From the NCBI GenBank assembly GCA_022457155.1, contig JAJGOT010000171.1, forward strand, positions 1,424,274 through 1,488,273: a stretch of DNA of 64,000 bases, read 5' to 3'. Made by a program: the position numbers and the translations under genes. The notes beneath the pieces are model-generated. The model worked only from the letters and a program-made list of their open reading frames with translations, was not told the origin of the DNA and made no database searches. Shown in pieces: positions 1 through 12,700 of the stretch. This stretch comes from Cladopsammia gracilis. Taxonomy: Eukaryota > Cnidaria > Anthozoa > Scleractinia > Dendrophylliidae. The stretch's first letter is position 1; each line of letters opens with the position of its first letter.

Positions 1-174
1 CCGAGGTTCCCTTTAAACATCTTTCTAAAGTTTGGCTATGAAATTATATCTTAAAAGCAAAACTTGTAACCATGAATTCTCACTCATACCTTTGCATTTC
101 GCCATGTTTTTCCCCAATACCCATAAGCGGGTGTCCACAGCACTTATTTATGAATCAAGGAGCAACTATAAAAT

Positions 175-288
175 GCAGGGCCACATCTGAAGGTGTTTTT
201 ATCTGGTGGCTCGTTTGCAGTGACTCGGCAGTGACTCAAGTGCAAACGAGCCAGCTCGTTTGGTACACAGTAAAAAGTGGCCCTGTAT
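175..288. repeat. small hairpin repeat
   Basis: An inverted repeat pairs GGGCCACATCT near 177 with AGTGGCCC near 277, and encloses an inner pair around GGCTCGTTTGC and GCAAACGAGCC. It lies in 1-449, which would be the first intron of the minus-strand gene starting at 582. I see nothing else in that stretch. Confidence 0.45.
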
Positions 289-449
289 TCTATAGTTAAA
301 GTTTACTAGAGTTTTCATATTTCCCGTATTATCAGGCCATTTATGCCATTCATGATCCACGTGCGCTAAAATGGCAAGTCAACACCAAAACGACATGTCT
401 TCGTTTCGGAACAAGACCGTGTTTATTAAAGTTTCAGTACCAAGCATAC

Positions 450-582
450 CTGATGCTCCTTTAACTTCCCTGTCATCGTACACCTCGCCTTTTGGGACCT
501 TCAACGACTGCCCTTTGGCTCGAATATGAAAGAATTCGTCTTCTTTCTCTGCTTTCCTCTTTCGAGCCCCACGGTCCGCCAT
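450..582 (-). CDS. first coding exon of an unrecognised gene (partial)
   Basis: The ATG at 582 opens 44 codons that end at a good 5' splice site (TCAG|GTATGC, exon end at 450, phase 1). The peptide begins MADRGARKRKAEKEDEFF and is rich in charged residues; the start is basic and could act as a nuclear signal, but that is a guess. The rest of the gene lies beyond the left edge of the window. The ATG is 207 bp from the ATG of the divergently transcribed stress protein gene, so the two probably share a promoter. I do not recognise the family. Support is the ATG, uninterrupted codons, the donor site and the head-to-head placement; there is no homology evidence. Confidence 0.5.
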
Positions 583-788
583 TTTTTTTAATAACGGGTC
601 GTCGGGGACTGGTGCCCATATGCCCAGTTCCTCTCTGCCGTTGCGGTTTTGTTTACGTTCCCGGGAAATTTCAGTTTGTGTCTCGATTGTATCTGTCTAT
701 CGATTAGACACACGACGAATTTATCCCTTGGTTTCTTTCACAAGAAAAATACATAACACCGATTTATTCGGCGAAATCTTCCAGAATT
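583..788. promoter_or_regulatory. probable bidirectional promoter
   Basis: This 206-bp gap separates two divergent start codons (582 minus, 789 plus). It is less AT-rich on its left side than the flanking introns. No TATA box stands out. Promoter function is inferred from gene arrangement only. Confidence 0.45.
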
Positions 789-3700
789 ATGGCCATGTCT
801 CCAACACATTTGGTTTTAATTCCAGTAGATGAAAGTGATCATAGCGAGAGAGCTTTTGACTGTGAGTACTTTGTTGATGTTTTTGTCACGAAGTTTTCTT
901 GTTAAATACAGTTAATAATACCAAGAGACTATGATCTATAGTCTCTTGTTAATACTCATCAATACTATGTTCAAGGTCGCTGTTTTTCGTTGCTTACACG
1001 GCTTTATTATGCATTTCATTGCAAGCCTGTATTCTGCTGTATTTCATCCAAGAATCTGTCACAGCGCGCGACCAACATGATTATTTGCATAAATTTAGTT
1101 TTAAAAGGGATGAGCGACTTTCGAGTTTAATACTAATTGCCTCTTTTAAGCTCTTAATTAGAGATTGTTGCTAAGCATGTTTGCATTAAATGTGTATTGG
1201 GAAAACAGCTGAAAATCGAGATTTGTTCGAAAGAAAAATAGATTATTTCTCAGACAGCAGCATTAGCCATTGATTTTTCAGTGACCTCGGCTGATACTTT
1301 GCGAGATGAACGAAAGATACTCGGATTGGTTTATTTTTTGGTGGCTTCATAAAAAATCGCTGAGGCCATAATACGTCTCTTCCGATCACATACCAAAGGC
1401 AGCTGCAACGTAGCGAAGAAACGAAAATCTTGATATGGCTTCCCACTGGCATCCCGCGGGGGTCATTCAGTATGCATGAATATACAGGATCTTTATCTAT
1501 TTAAAATCAGTCCGCACTTACTTTTAATTTTGGTGGCCACTATTAATTTATTACAGTTTGGCTTATTTTTGTTTTGTGGCTAATCAGTCGTTTATAGCTG
1601 AATAAAAATAAATCCTAAATGTGTACTTATATCAGTTACAATGCAATTAATGAAAATGATCGAACATCATCCTTGAAAGTATAAATTGGAACAAAACTCC
1701 TTTTATTCGGTTTCTTGAGTGTGTGCAAGAAGCTATGCAAATAGTATAAGTACTCATGACATGCAAGTCTGTTTACGTTTGTTTCCTTAAAATGCACAGC
1801 AACCATGTAGATTCTTTGACAAAGATTGGAGATCGCTCACTTGAACTTATTTGATCAGTTTGATCCAGTCCGGGTGATGTTTTAATTTCCACACGTGCCC
1901 ACTAAAATCAGCAAACAGCAAAAATAAAACGTCCGGTGAAACTTCTTGTCCTCTTTGTGCCCTCCGAAAAAAAAGGAAACTGATAAAAATGGAACGGATA
2001 TGCCTTAGTATCACGGGGTTTATAAACCCAAGCTATATAATCTTTATTTTTCAATCTACCACAAGCTAAAAGGCCAATGAGAGCGAGTGAGTAATTCATG
2101 GCTTTCCTGTTTTTCCCACGCGTCATATTTGCCATCTTTTGTCACTAGATGTCACAGTTTATTTTATTATTGTATGTAAAATATATTTTACCTAAATTAC
2201 AATTTCATTAATATGCGTTAACATGTGCCTTGGTGGTATAAATACATGAAGATGACTATCGTACAAGAAAGCGTGCGGGGCGGCAGGCGTCAACGATACT
2301 CGCTGTGCTCTCTAAAGATCTTTGCTATCAGGCCGCCTCCTTATTTTAAAGGTTTCCCTAACACGTTTTCCATTCTGCCAGAAATTTTAATTTAAAAAAT
2401 TTAAAAGATTAAAGTTAAATAAATTAAAAATTTTAGAGTTAGAATATTTGAGATTTTCAAAATTATTCTTTTAAATTTTATATAAATTTTATATAAAGAT
2501 CGAGAGTGGACGAAAGTGTACAATTGAATCTCTAGTAACGGCCACCTCCCAACTTCTGCCACCTTCCTACATTTTATATACTCTTATTTAAACCTCTTTA
2601 CAACGGCCAGCAAAGCGACCAATAAAGGCAACTTTAAGTATCAACAGCTAAAAAACTTTGCATACAAAATGATGCTCAGTTTTGGATTTTACTCGCTTGG
2701 ATAGTCCGTGAATCTTATCGGTTTCTTTACCGATTATCTTCTCTGAAAAGTTTAGTGTTGTAGAAGTTTGAATTTAGTTTTCTTTTTTAAGTCCCACGCG
2801 CCATTGCATTCCGCTTTTATTTTGACGACGACGCTTGAAAATACTTGAAAGTGATTACTGATTTACTCAATAAACCCACTCAGATAAAATTGAATAGAAA
2901 CGTTTATCTCCAGGCATCTTACACATTTTTCAACTAAAAATCACTGAAGACATATCGCGTTACGAGGGCAGATTTTTCAAAATCAGGATATTTTTCCACA
3001 CGCAACTCTCTGAAACGAAGTCGGAGACCATGATTTTGCTATTATCCGCAGGCTAATGTGGTTGGAAGGTTTCGACGTACGCTGTCACCATTTTGTTTAT
3101 TATTCTCTTGTTAGCATTAAAATTCAGTTTCCTCACAGGTTTTCGTAGCGCCCCATTGATTCTTCGCCGATTCATTGTCTTCTTTGTTGTGCTCGTGTCC
3201 TTTTTTCCCACAACTCGTATTCTCAGTTATTAGAAGTTTTGTCTGTTTTTGTAGTTTGAATTTTCTTTTAAGACTTTTATACCTGCCAACTTTTTCCGAG
3301 TGACAGGCGTGAGAATTTTTTCGTGGGAGTGCCAGGATTTCCGAAGGCGACCCGACCAAATCCGAAGAGAACCCGATCTATTCCGAAGATACCCGAAGTT
3401 GTCCGAAGATGTTCCGAAGAATGCGGAAGTTTCCATGGACCTCAGCGACCTCCGTTTAAATTAATAACGTCCAGCTGTAATTGTAATGTTCAGAACGATA
3501 AAAACCTACAGAAAAGTGCCATATTTTCATGAACGTAACTATATTTTTAATTGGATCATGCGATCAGGTAGGCTGATAATCAGGCGTGAGAAATTGCTCC
3601 ATAGGCGTGAGTAAGCGTGAGATCGGAGTTTTGGACTCGCAGGCGTGAGACTTGGCAAGTATAGAATTTTCAGTAAAATCCCGTTATATTGTTTGAATCT

Positions 3701-6700
3701 TGTTTTATTTGTGTTCGCCACTTTGTTACTGGATGGCTGTCATTTTAATTTCAAGTTCAACTTCAACTTTCTGTACTTTTTGGAATTAATTGACATGCTC
3801 TCGGATGTTACTAAAACGGGGAATGGGGAATGGGGAATGGGGAATGGGGAATGGGGAATGGGAAATTGAAATGGGAAATTGAAAATGGGAAACTGATTTT
3901 TTTTTTTTAGATTGTTTATAATGCGGAATAATTTTTTTCAGTGGCGATTATCGATATCCACGCTTTTTTTTAAAACGTTCTGCGCCAAAATAAAAGGAAA
4001 AGAATAAATTGATGATATAAACGGGAGAAGTGGCCCATTTCGAGGGGGTGGCTCCGAGGAACTCTCGTGAAAAAAAAAATATTACTTAATAAATAAATAA
4101 AAATAAACTTAACTTATAGCAGCAAAGTAACTCACCAGCGGTTAAAAGCTGCTAAAAGAAATTTTAGCACCCGAAGTTAAGCTTATAATTATAAAAAATA
4201 GCATTTGTTAGCGATTCTCGTACTCGACTCCGTATTCACTTCACTTTGGTGAAAACATTTTTTTTTAGTTTATAGCTGTAGCACTGACCCCAGTTGTTCA
4301 AAGAGTGGATAGCGCTATTCACCGGATAAATCACTATCCAGTGGATAAACGTTAACAAAATCCTTTGTGCTATCCACTGGATAGTGATTTATCCGGTGGA
4401 TAGCGCTATCCACGTTTTGAACAAATGTTCAAAGCAAAAATACTCCGTGACCGGCAGTCTGTAAGTATTACCAATTTTAAGTCAATCTACTCATGTATTC
4501 GATTTATAGTACGCTATCCTTGTTTAGTCGGCTGAGACGTTTACGATTATAGTCGGCTATTTGTAGTGCGAATTTTTCTTTACGCTCGGCACCCTACTCA
4601 AATGTCTAAGTCTGATGATGTCAAAATTTGAGTAGAGTGCCGAGCGGTCAGAAAAATCCGCACTACAAATAGACGGTTATAATCATAAACGTCTCAGCCG
4701 ACTAAACAAGGATAGCGTAGTATAAATCGAATACATTGAGGAGATTGACTTGAAACGGAATGAATTTTTGAAAGAACGTTGAATGAACATCAGTGCTACA
4801 GCTATAAACTAAAAAAAATGTTTGGGAAGTGACTTGTACGGAGTCGAGCGCGAGAATCGCTAACAAATGCTATTTTTATAATTATAAGCTTAACTTCGGG
4901 TGTTAGAATTTCTTTTAGCAGCTTTTAACCGCTGGCGTGACTTCGAAATATTGTGGCACGAACTTTTAAATGAGAATATTCGACTTTCGTTGCAAGATGT
5001 TTTAGTTGGAATGATAACACAAAACTCCCCTTCTGCAAAGTTTTTAAACTATCTAATTTTAATCGGGAAATTGTACTTGTGGGATTGTAGAAGAGGTCAA
5101 GTTTTGCCAAATATACATGGTTTTAAAAAGAAAATTGCTGTAAAATATGAAACAGAAAGATATATAAGTTTGTATGGTGAAAAGAAAGTAAAGGATTTCT
5201 TTAAAGCAAAATGGATAGTGTCACCTCTTGTAAACGCTTGATTAATATGTTATTTATTTATTTTATTTTATTTATTTATTTTTGTTTTGTTATGTGTTAG
5301 TTCAGTAGTTGTATTATATTATTAGTAATATTAGTAGTAATTATATATTTATGTAGGTATGTTAATATTATAAGTAGTTTTTGCTGTGTAAGAAGTATAT
5401 ATTGTAAGTAATTTTAAAATAGTTTTGAACTTCAGTATTGTAATTGTGTAAAATAATAAAAATAATAAATAAATAAATAAATAAATAAAAAAAATAATAA
5501 TAATAAAAAAAGTTACTTTGCTGATATAAGTTAAGTTTGTTTTTATTTATTAATTTTTTTTTTCACGAAAGTTTCTCGGAGCCACCCCCTCGAAATGGGC
5601 CACTTCTCCCGTTATCATCAATTTATTCTTTTCCTTTTATTTTGGCGCCAAATTTCTTGCCTACCAGTAGGCAGAAATTTGGCCGCGCGATACAAACGTA
5701 TGTGAAATTTGCCGACTTTGCGGAGCTATATCTCCATTATTTTACAAGATATCGCTTTTAAACTCGGCCATTTTACTAATTTTGAGATGCTTTTCCCAGC
5801 AGTGTGGATGGATTTTTGCTATCAGGCCCATATAAAATTTGGGAAAAACCGTGATAAGGCCTATAGTATTATAAACAGAGAGAAATTTGTCTTGTTTTTC
5901 ACTGAGTAGAGTTTCCCAAGCATCTCCGGACTTTGTAAACTGACCTGGTTTCCGCGAATTTCTGTTTCTTTTTACTCATAAACTTACCCATTTTCTGAGA
6001 ATTTGTTGGCGTGTAAAAGTTTATAATTTCACAAGTAATTAAACATTCGATCTACTCATTTCAGTAATGACACTTGCATTTCCACGCGACCACAAAAGAA
6101 AAAAAACTGCGAAATGAAATCATATCAGATGCTAAGCTTCACTGCCAGTTAACACGATATCAGTGAGTCTGCTTCATCTGTGGAAAATAAGTAGTAAACA
6201 CAAATCTGAATCCACCAAAAACCAAAATTCTAACAGTGAAAAACTGATAAACTATGAACGCAGAATTCGGAAATTTCAGCCAGCTTGGGAAAAAAGAACC
6301 CCCCTGGGTTGAATTTAACGAGGAGAACGAAATGTTCTGCGTTGTATAACGCAAATAGCCGCCGGTGGCCGATATCATAAAGTTGTTATTTAAAAATAAA
6401 CACAAAAGATCTAGTAGGTTATAAAATTTGTTTTACCGCTACATTTTTAATTTATTCTTTTTTTAATTGATTCATTCTTTGAACGAGCGAATTTCACTTT
6501 CCGACAACCAAAATCTGAGTGGCACTTGTCCAATGGACAAGTGGAAATAAAAAACGTTTTTTGCCTTGATAAGTTAAGTTTATTTTTATTTCTTTATTTC
6601 TTTCTTTTTTTTTTCACGAAAGTTCCTCGGATCCCATTATCATCAATTTATTCCTTTTCTTTTATTTTGAAGCAGAACGTTTCAAACAAAAGCGTGGATA

Positions 6701-9700
6701 TCGATAATCGCCGCTAAAAAAAATTATTCCGCATTATAAACAATTAATCTAAAAAAAAATGCAATTTCCCATTTTCAATTTCCCATTTCAATTTCCCATT
6801 CCCCATTCCCCATTCCCCATTCCCCATTCCCCGTTTTAGTAACATCCCATTCTCTCAATCAATTCAAATTTTTGCATGAATATTATCACAAGAGTAATAT
6901 GACAAACTATATAGAGCTCTATATCAAATAGAAAGTTAAATAAATGTAGTTTTCGATAAGAATATAATTTTGGAGACTATTTCCTTTACAAAAGGCCAGG
7001 AGCCTATAAACCGCCAAACGATCCCAAACGACCGAGGGTTGTTCATTTGAGTTTATAGGGTATGTAGGGTATGTAGGGTATGTAGGGTATGTAGATTTGA
7101 AGGTTTTCGTTAAATTTGGCCAAAACATACCAGGGATAATGATGAACAAAAGCGTATCAGGAAGTTTTGATATTTGAAATATTTTTCCCATGGCGACCAT
7201 TTACGCAACACGTCTCGCCTGTTTTTAGCTACTCCAACTTTAGACTTAGGTATCTTTGTAACCAATCAGAATATCTAAAAAGCCTGACACGGTTTTGTTG
7301 ATCCCTTTTTGAATAACATTGCGCAACTAGTGAGGTACCTGACCTTTTTATCCGCTCAGACCAGATTTACACTCACCACACCAGATTCTCAGCCGCTGGC
7401 AACTTTTATGTCAAAAATTCTAGAATTAACCAACAATAGGCAATTTGCACGATGGCGTCATTTGATTACAACTACCAGAATTCATTTCGTTTTTCCTTTC
7501 TTATTTAAATTTTGTAATCCCAGTGCGGTTTAAATAACAATAACCCTAATTTGCACTACAAAACAAAAAACTGAAGGATTATGGTAGTTTTAGTCATATG
7601 ACGTCATCGTGCAAATGGCCTATTACACTCCTTTTCTAGAACTGGAACTAGAACTTGGAATAATATACGTATTAATTTACGTAACCAAAGCAAAACATGC
7701 TTGAAGTCCAAGTTAAACAGATTACTATTGGAAGTCTTGGAGAGTGAGGATATCTATGTTGATGTCGAATTTATTTGTACCAGTCTTCGTAATTTTAAAA
7801 CACTTAATTGACTTTAATCTGCATTTTATTACCCCTTCTCCTTAATTAATTAATTAATTTATTTCTATTATTAATTAATTTATTTGTTGTTGTAACTAAT
7901 CATAAATGATCCATTTCTTATTTTCCTATCTATTGTTATTCATTTATTTTATAGTGAGCTTCTGTAACTGTTTAGTGCGTAGCAACCCGCCGCGATTAAC
8001 TCTAGTTATTTGCTTGCTACTATATTTTGCTTTATCATTTGAAAATTAAATTGTTGTTGTTGTTGTTGTTCTTGTTGCTATTGTCTTGATGAAACGCTTT
8101 CCAGTTTGGAGGATCTCCACCCACTTGTAACTGCTCTGTGGTAGTAGCCAACTCGAAAGCTTGGCTACTTTGGCTACTACACACTCTTCTTTTGTTATGT
8201 TTAATTCAATGTCTAGTTAGCTCTGTTCTTACTTTTTTTTAATTTTTTATTTCCTTAATGTTGGTTTATTGTAATAATTGAATAAGTGTGAATAAATGAA
8301 CTTGAACTTGAACTTGAACTTGGATCTTGGTGTCACCTGTGACCTTTCTTCTCTGACCTTTACCTCTCTTCTCTCTGGTTGAATCTTTGATGCTCTTCTC
8401 CTTGTACGTATCCCAAACAATGTCCACTCGTTTACATGATTGGAGATGATTCACCATGAATGGGATAAAGACGTTTTCACCGTTTTCTATCAAAGGTAGA
8501 AACAGTTGTGAAAGGAAGGGCATGGACAACCGCTGCTCCATCAAAGATCTTACAGTCATAGAGTGGGGGTGGATCAGGCTGCTTTGAACTGGCCGGGTTA
8601 AAACATTTATCTTCCCGAATCTTTGAATTGCTTTACAAACCCAGAGAGAGATGGCGGGTAGGGCTGGTTTTTGTGCATGAAAAATGGTCAAGGTCTCCGC
8701 TTCGATGTTGGGTGGCTATGTACAGACGGCTGAAAAAGTTGCAATCGCGTCTCGGTGCACAAACTTGCTGCTTTGACTTTGTTTTAGGCTTGAGGGTTTG
8801 TCGTTTGAACAGTGGCAAAGAATTCTTCTTGATGGTATCCGGCATGAATCGATACAATTCATTCTATCTTCAATCACTGTCTTTACAAAATTCTTGTACT
8901 GATTCTTCCCCACGCTCTTGATAGACTTCAATGCCTTTACAGCCTCTTTTGAAACACTGAGTCTCCAGTCACAATGTTCACAAACCTTAACGGGCACGTG
9001 ACAAGCTTTAAAGCAAAAGAGAGAGATTATAGAAAGTGAACTCGCTCGAGCATTCTGCTAAGGACAAGTGTTTGTTTATTGGTGTGTTTTCTCATTTTCG
9101 TGAAATTCAAACGGTTGTAAATCTTGGAAACTTAGAGTGCACAAAAATGTTATTCTTAGTTAGGATTTAGGATCATTTATAGTTTCTGTTTATATATAGA
9201 ATATAGAATGACTTTCAATCAGGTGGCACATTTTTTAAAATTTATTAAAGTTGAGTTATTTTCGTGTTTCGTCGATTATTTGTGTAAAATAACCGGCCCG
9301 TTAATTGTTTACTGTTAAAATAAGAAACGAATCTAGATATGAAATATAGCAAAGCAAACTGCAATGATGTATCTGTAGATTGAAAAAACAACTGGGCCTC
9401 TTGAATGATTTGTTATTTTTTGACAGCGACGGCAATGTTTGTGACTTATTCGGGTCTCAGCGGCATAAAACTAGTACCTACCACGTGAAACCTTGATAAA
9501 TATCGTAAAAAAATTAAATTATTATTTTGGATCAAACGAATTGCCTTTTTACGACTGCTCAGAGAAATTTACTTTTCTAACCAAAACCATTGGTCGGTTC
9601 TTACGGAGACACGCGCTTAATTTGCATCGTTAGGTAACCAAGTATTGCGCTTCTCTTACCTCGTGTTTTCTGGATGAAGTTAGCTCATGATTAATCGATT

Positions 9701-12700
9701 AGGAAGTTAACAGTGATATCGCCAGCAGCAAAATGTTGTTTACAGACCGCACTTTTGACATCACGTCAAAACTGAATCTCTACTCAGGGCTGTCATATAA
9801 TTAAGCTTTGAGGAAGCTAGCTTCACAACGAGATAGGCGGTCATAAACCCAATATAGCCTCCCATGGTTGTTTTCCTTAAGTTATTCTCCAATTTTCAGG
9901 TGCCGATCATCTTCAATGCAGTTGCTGGCCTTAATAGCTGGCTGCCGGCTAATAATGACAACTCTGTCTGCTGAGTTTCCGGTATTTGGCACCTTTTACA
10001 AATTTTTCCCCCGCTTGGCACCGACTGCAATCTTTGCAGCGATTGCATGTTTTCTAGTTCCTCAGTTTCTTAGTGAAAAACCAAAGGAAAACTTAAAAAA
10101 CAACAACAACAAAAATAAAAAAGATTTCAAACTCAATCGAATATACTAAATTCTCTGAAAGTCAGACCATTCAACATGAGCGAAAAAGCAAAGAACCATG
10201 GGATGGTCACGTTACATCAACACCCTTAGTCTATTTAAATGAACCATACAATCTAATTTAACTTGTTAATGTATTTTGATTCAATTTGCTGATCAAAGGC
10301 ATTAAAGCTGTTTTTACTTATCAGCCTCGTTTTTATGCTGATGAAGGTTATCGTGAATTTAAATCGTGTCATGCCCCCCAACCCCCCCCCCCCCCGATTA
10401 TCGAATCACGTGGCACCCAGCCTAAATTTGTTTCTTACACCATCAAGATACTTTATGCCAAATTTGACGCTTTCTTCCGTTCTGCAACGATTTCGCCTTA
10501 AATTCGCCCAAGCCACCTCACTAAACAATTTCGGTCTTGCCACGGCATTCGATACCTGATAAATTCAATTGAACAACCGTCGGTCGTTTGGCGGTTTATC
10601 GGCATTTATTAGGCTTGTTATTTAACAATTAGATTATGAACTCGAGAACAGCATTCGTGATAGAACGCTAGTAGATTTATACTAATGATGTATATATATA
10701 TACTCTTGAAACTGGCGTCACACGAATTTTTTGCCGAAGGACACCCGCCAAGGCTGGGAGTACGGCCTCGTTCCCAGTCGTCCTCGGCTCCTAATATATG
10801 AAGTCACCCATCGAGCTGATGATTCGCCTGAGATTCTCCAAAACCTCTATACACCTTATTCCAAAATGGTGGCCAATTTATTATTCTTGTATATGTATGT
10901 TAATTAGCCCTTGTTGCCTCGTCAGCATGTGCAAAATACAACAGAATTTTCACGCGAAAATGAGGTAAAGTCTCCTTTGTTAGAATGACACAATGGAATA
11001 GACAAATTCGGCTAACGCATTGTTGTACCCAATTCAAACCTTTTGGGATTATAACTCTTTGTTCGTCATATTTCCATATCAATGAAGCATTGACATGGAA
11101 ATTATATGGAAATACTGTGAACAAAGGATGTTATCCCCAGAAGGTTTGAATTGGGTAAAACAATGCGTTAGCCGAGTTTGTCTATTCAGAGTACATGTAG
11201 GAACGCAAGGACGTAGCATTGTGTGTTCGCATACAAATGTACACCGTATGCAAACTGCCAAGAAGTTGAAGCATGGCACGTGCAGAAAACAAAAGAAATT
11301 GGAAAAATCAGACTTATATCAAGCACCACCCAAAACTGCGTTTTGAAGAGTATTATGGTATTTTTCGAAGTGGCCTATTAGGATATTGGGAGGTGTTTGC
11401 CGGGAAACGAGATAGTTTTGGGATAGACAGATGAAAATTACAATAACAATTCACGGATCGAAACGGACCAAATCATGGCAAAACTGACCAATGACAACAA
11501 CAGCCAGACATTAATACCATCAACTCACGAATTACAATTTTACACGACTCTGAATATCAACCACACTAACCCGGCTAGTATATTTTGTTTTATTATTTGA
11601 AAATAGATCGTTGTTGTATTTATAATATAGAGTAGAAGCTGTGCGCCCTCTGATTGGCCAAAACAGCGTTTTATCAGCGTACAAAGCGTAGAAAGGCGTG
11701 TTTTCTTGCTTTCGAAGGGCTAGACAAAGCTCAAAGTTTTGTGGGAAAAAAGCGTCTTTTACATTAATTTTACGAAGAAATTTTCTGTAAACCACACGAG
11801 AATGTGAGACAAATGATTTTGATGAAAAAGAATTAAATAAACGTGAAGTTTTCAAAACTTGCGTAATTTTACTTTTCATTTAGCTTAAATTATAAATTAT
11901 AATATATTACTTTTACTTATATTCTATTACTTATTAAATTATATATCATGAAGAAGGCCAAACCATGTATTATACTGTCATGAAACACTTCGGAAGCCAC
12001 TCAAGAAACCTTTCGTGTTCTAAGATGCCGGTCGTCTATCATCACAATGTAGTACATGACCTGCCTTCTTTATTTGTTAATTAACACTGTTTCTGTGTCG
12101 ACAGTTTATCTTCAGTTCATGCACAGACATGACCATACAGTGGGGATAGTACATGTACACGAAGCGTCCACCAACACCGTCATAAGGATTCCTTGTAAGT
12201 TGAACATTCTATTCTCGTTGTCTGAATCTCTCTGTATGTAGTTGGACTTGTTCACATCCTTTACAATCATGCAGCATCCAACCCTCCCCTCCCCTCCATT
12301 ACACTCACTGTCTCACAAATCAAAGCACGTGATGAACATATCTGTCAGGGGAACCCGGCGAGAGTCAGTGTTTACCCGGCCTGTTAAATCGATGACAATC
12401 GATCATCGGAAATCCAATCGATCAATCGATATCAATCGATAAAATTAGTTAATTGATATCGATTGATATCGGCCAATCGATGATCAATCGATAATCACAA
12501 AAAAATGTCCCGCAAATTATCGATTTTTCCGTGTTTTCTCGGAGGTCGTGTAACAAAATTCCGAACACAATGTCTTGTCAAGACTCGCCGCATCGCGAGC
12601 GGGAAGTTACCCTTGTGATATCCGATGTCGTCCTGAAAGGGTACCAGGAGTGTTCATTTACTGTTGCAATTGGTGACAACTTCTCCACAAGCAAGAAAAG

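Larger units (their letters stand above)
3804..6846. mobile_element. nested foldback transposon complex
   Basis: The outer arms are inverted copies: 3804-4125 (starting GATGTTACTAAAACGG, then GGGGAAT repeats and TGGATATCGATAATCG) and 6550-6846. A third, partial copy of the same arm lies at 5511-5645. Inside, 4130-4270 is inverted against 4795-4935, and 4483-4752 is itself a long hairpin. A LINE fragment (4936-5510) splits one arm. The stretch 5646-6549 holds a fragment related to the palindrome at 40649-41130 (Lys/Phe-free, non-coding) and otherwise nothing recognised. No transposase frame is visible. Confidence 0.7.
862..12104. other. intron 1 of the stress protein gene, repeat-rich
   Basis: No host exon was found in these 11.2 kb. 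The parts that can be named are listed separately: a MITE (3280-3662), a nested foldback complex (3804-6846), a 10-bp tandem repeat (7055-7094), a MITE (7435-7622), a LINE 3' end (7626-8321), a decayed repeat protein (8325-8997) and a hairpin (10990-11192). The stretches 862-3279, 6850-7050, 9000-10980 and 11200-12100 show only AT-rich sequence with short homopolymers, including a C run near 10385. Confidence 0.7.

Noticed and set aside
4900..5241. 113-codon frame as a host gene
   Set aside because: Its C-terminus is a LINE end and its N-terminal part is read from the foldback arm.
11532..11879. 115-codon minus-strand frame
   Set aside because: Low-complexity Lys/Asn/Ser composition in an intron; no domain or splice support.
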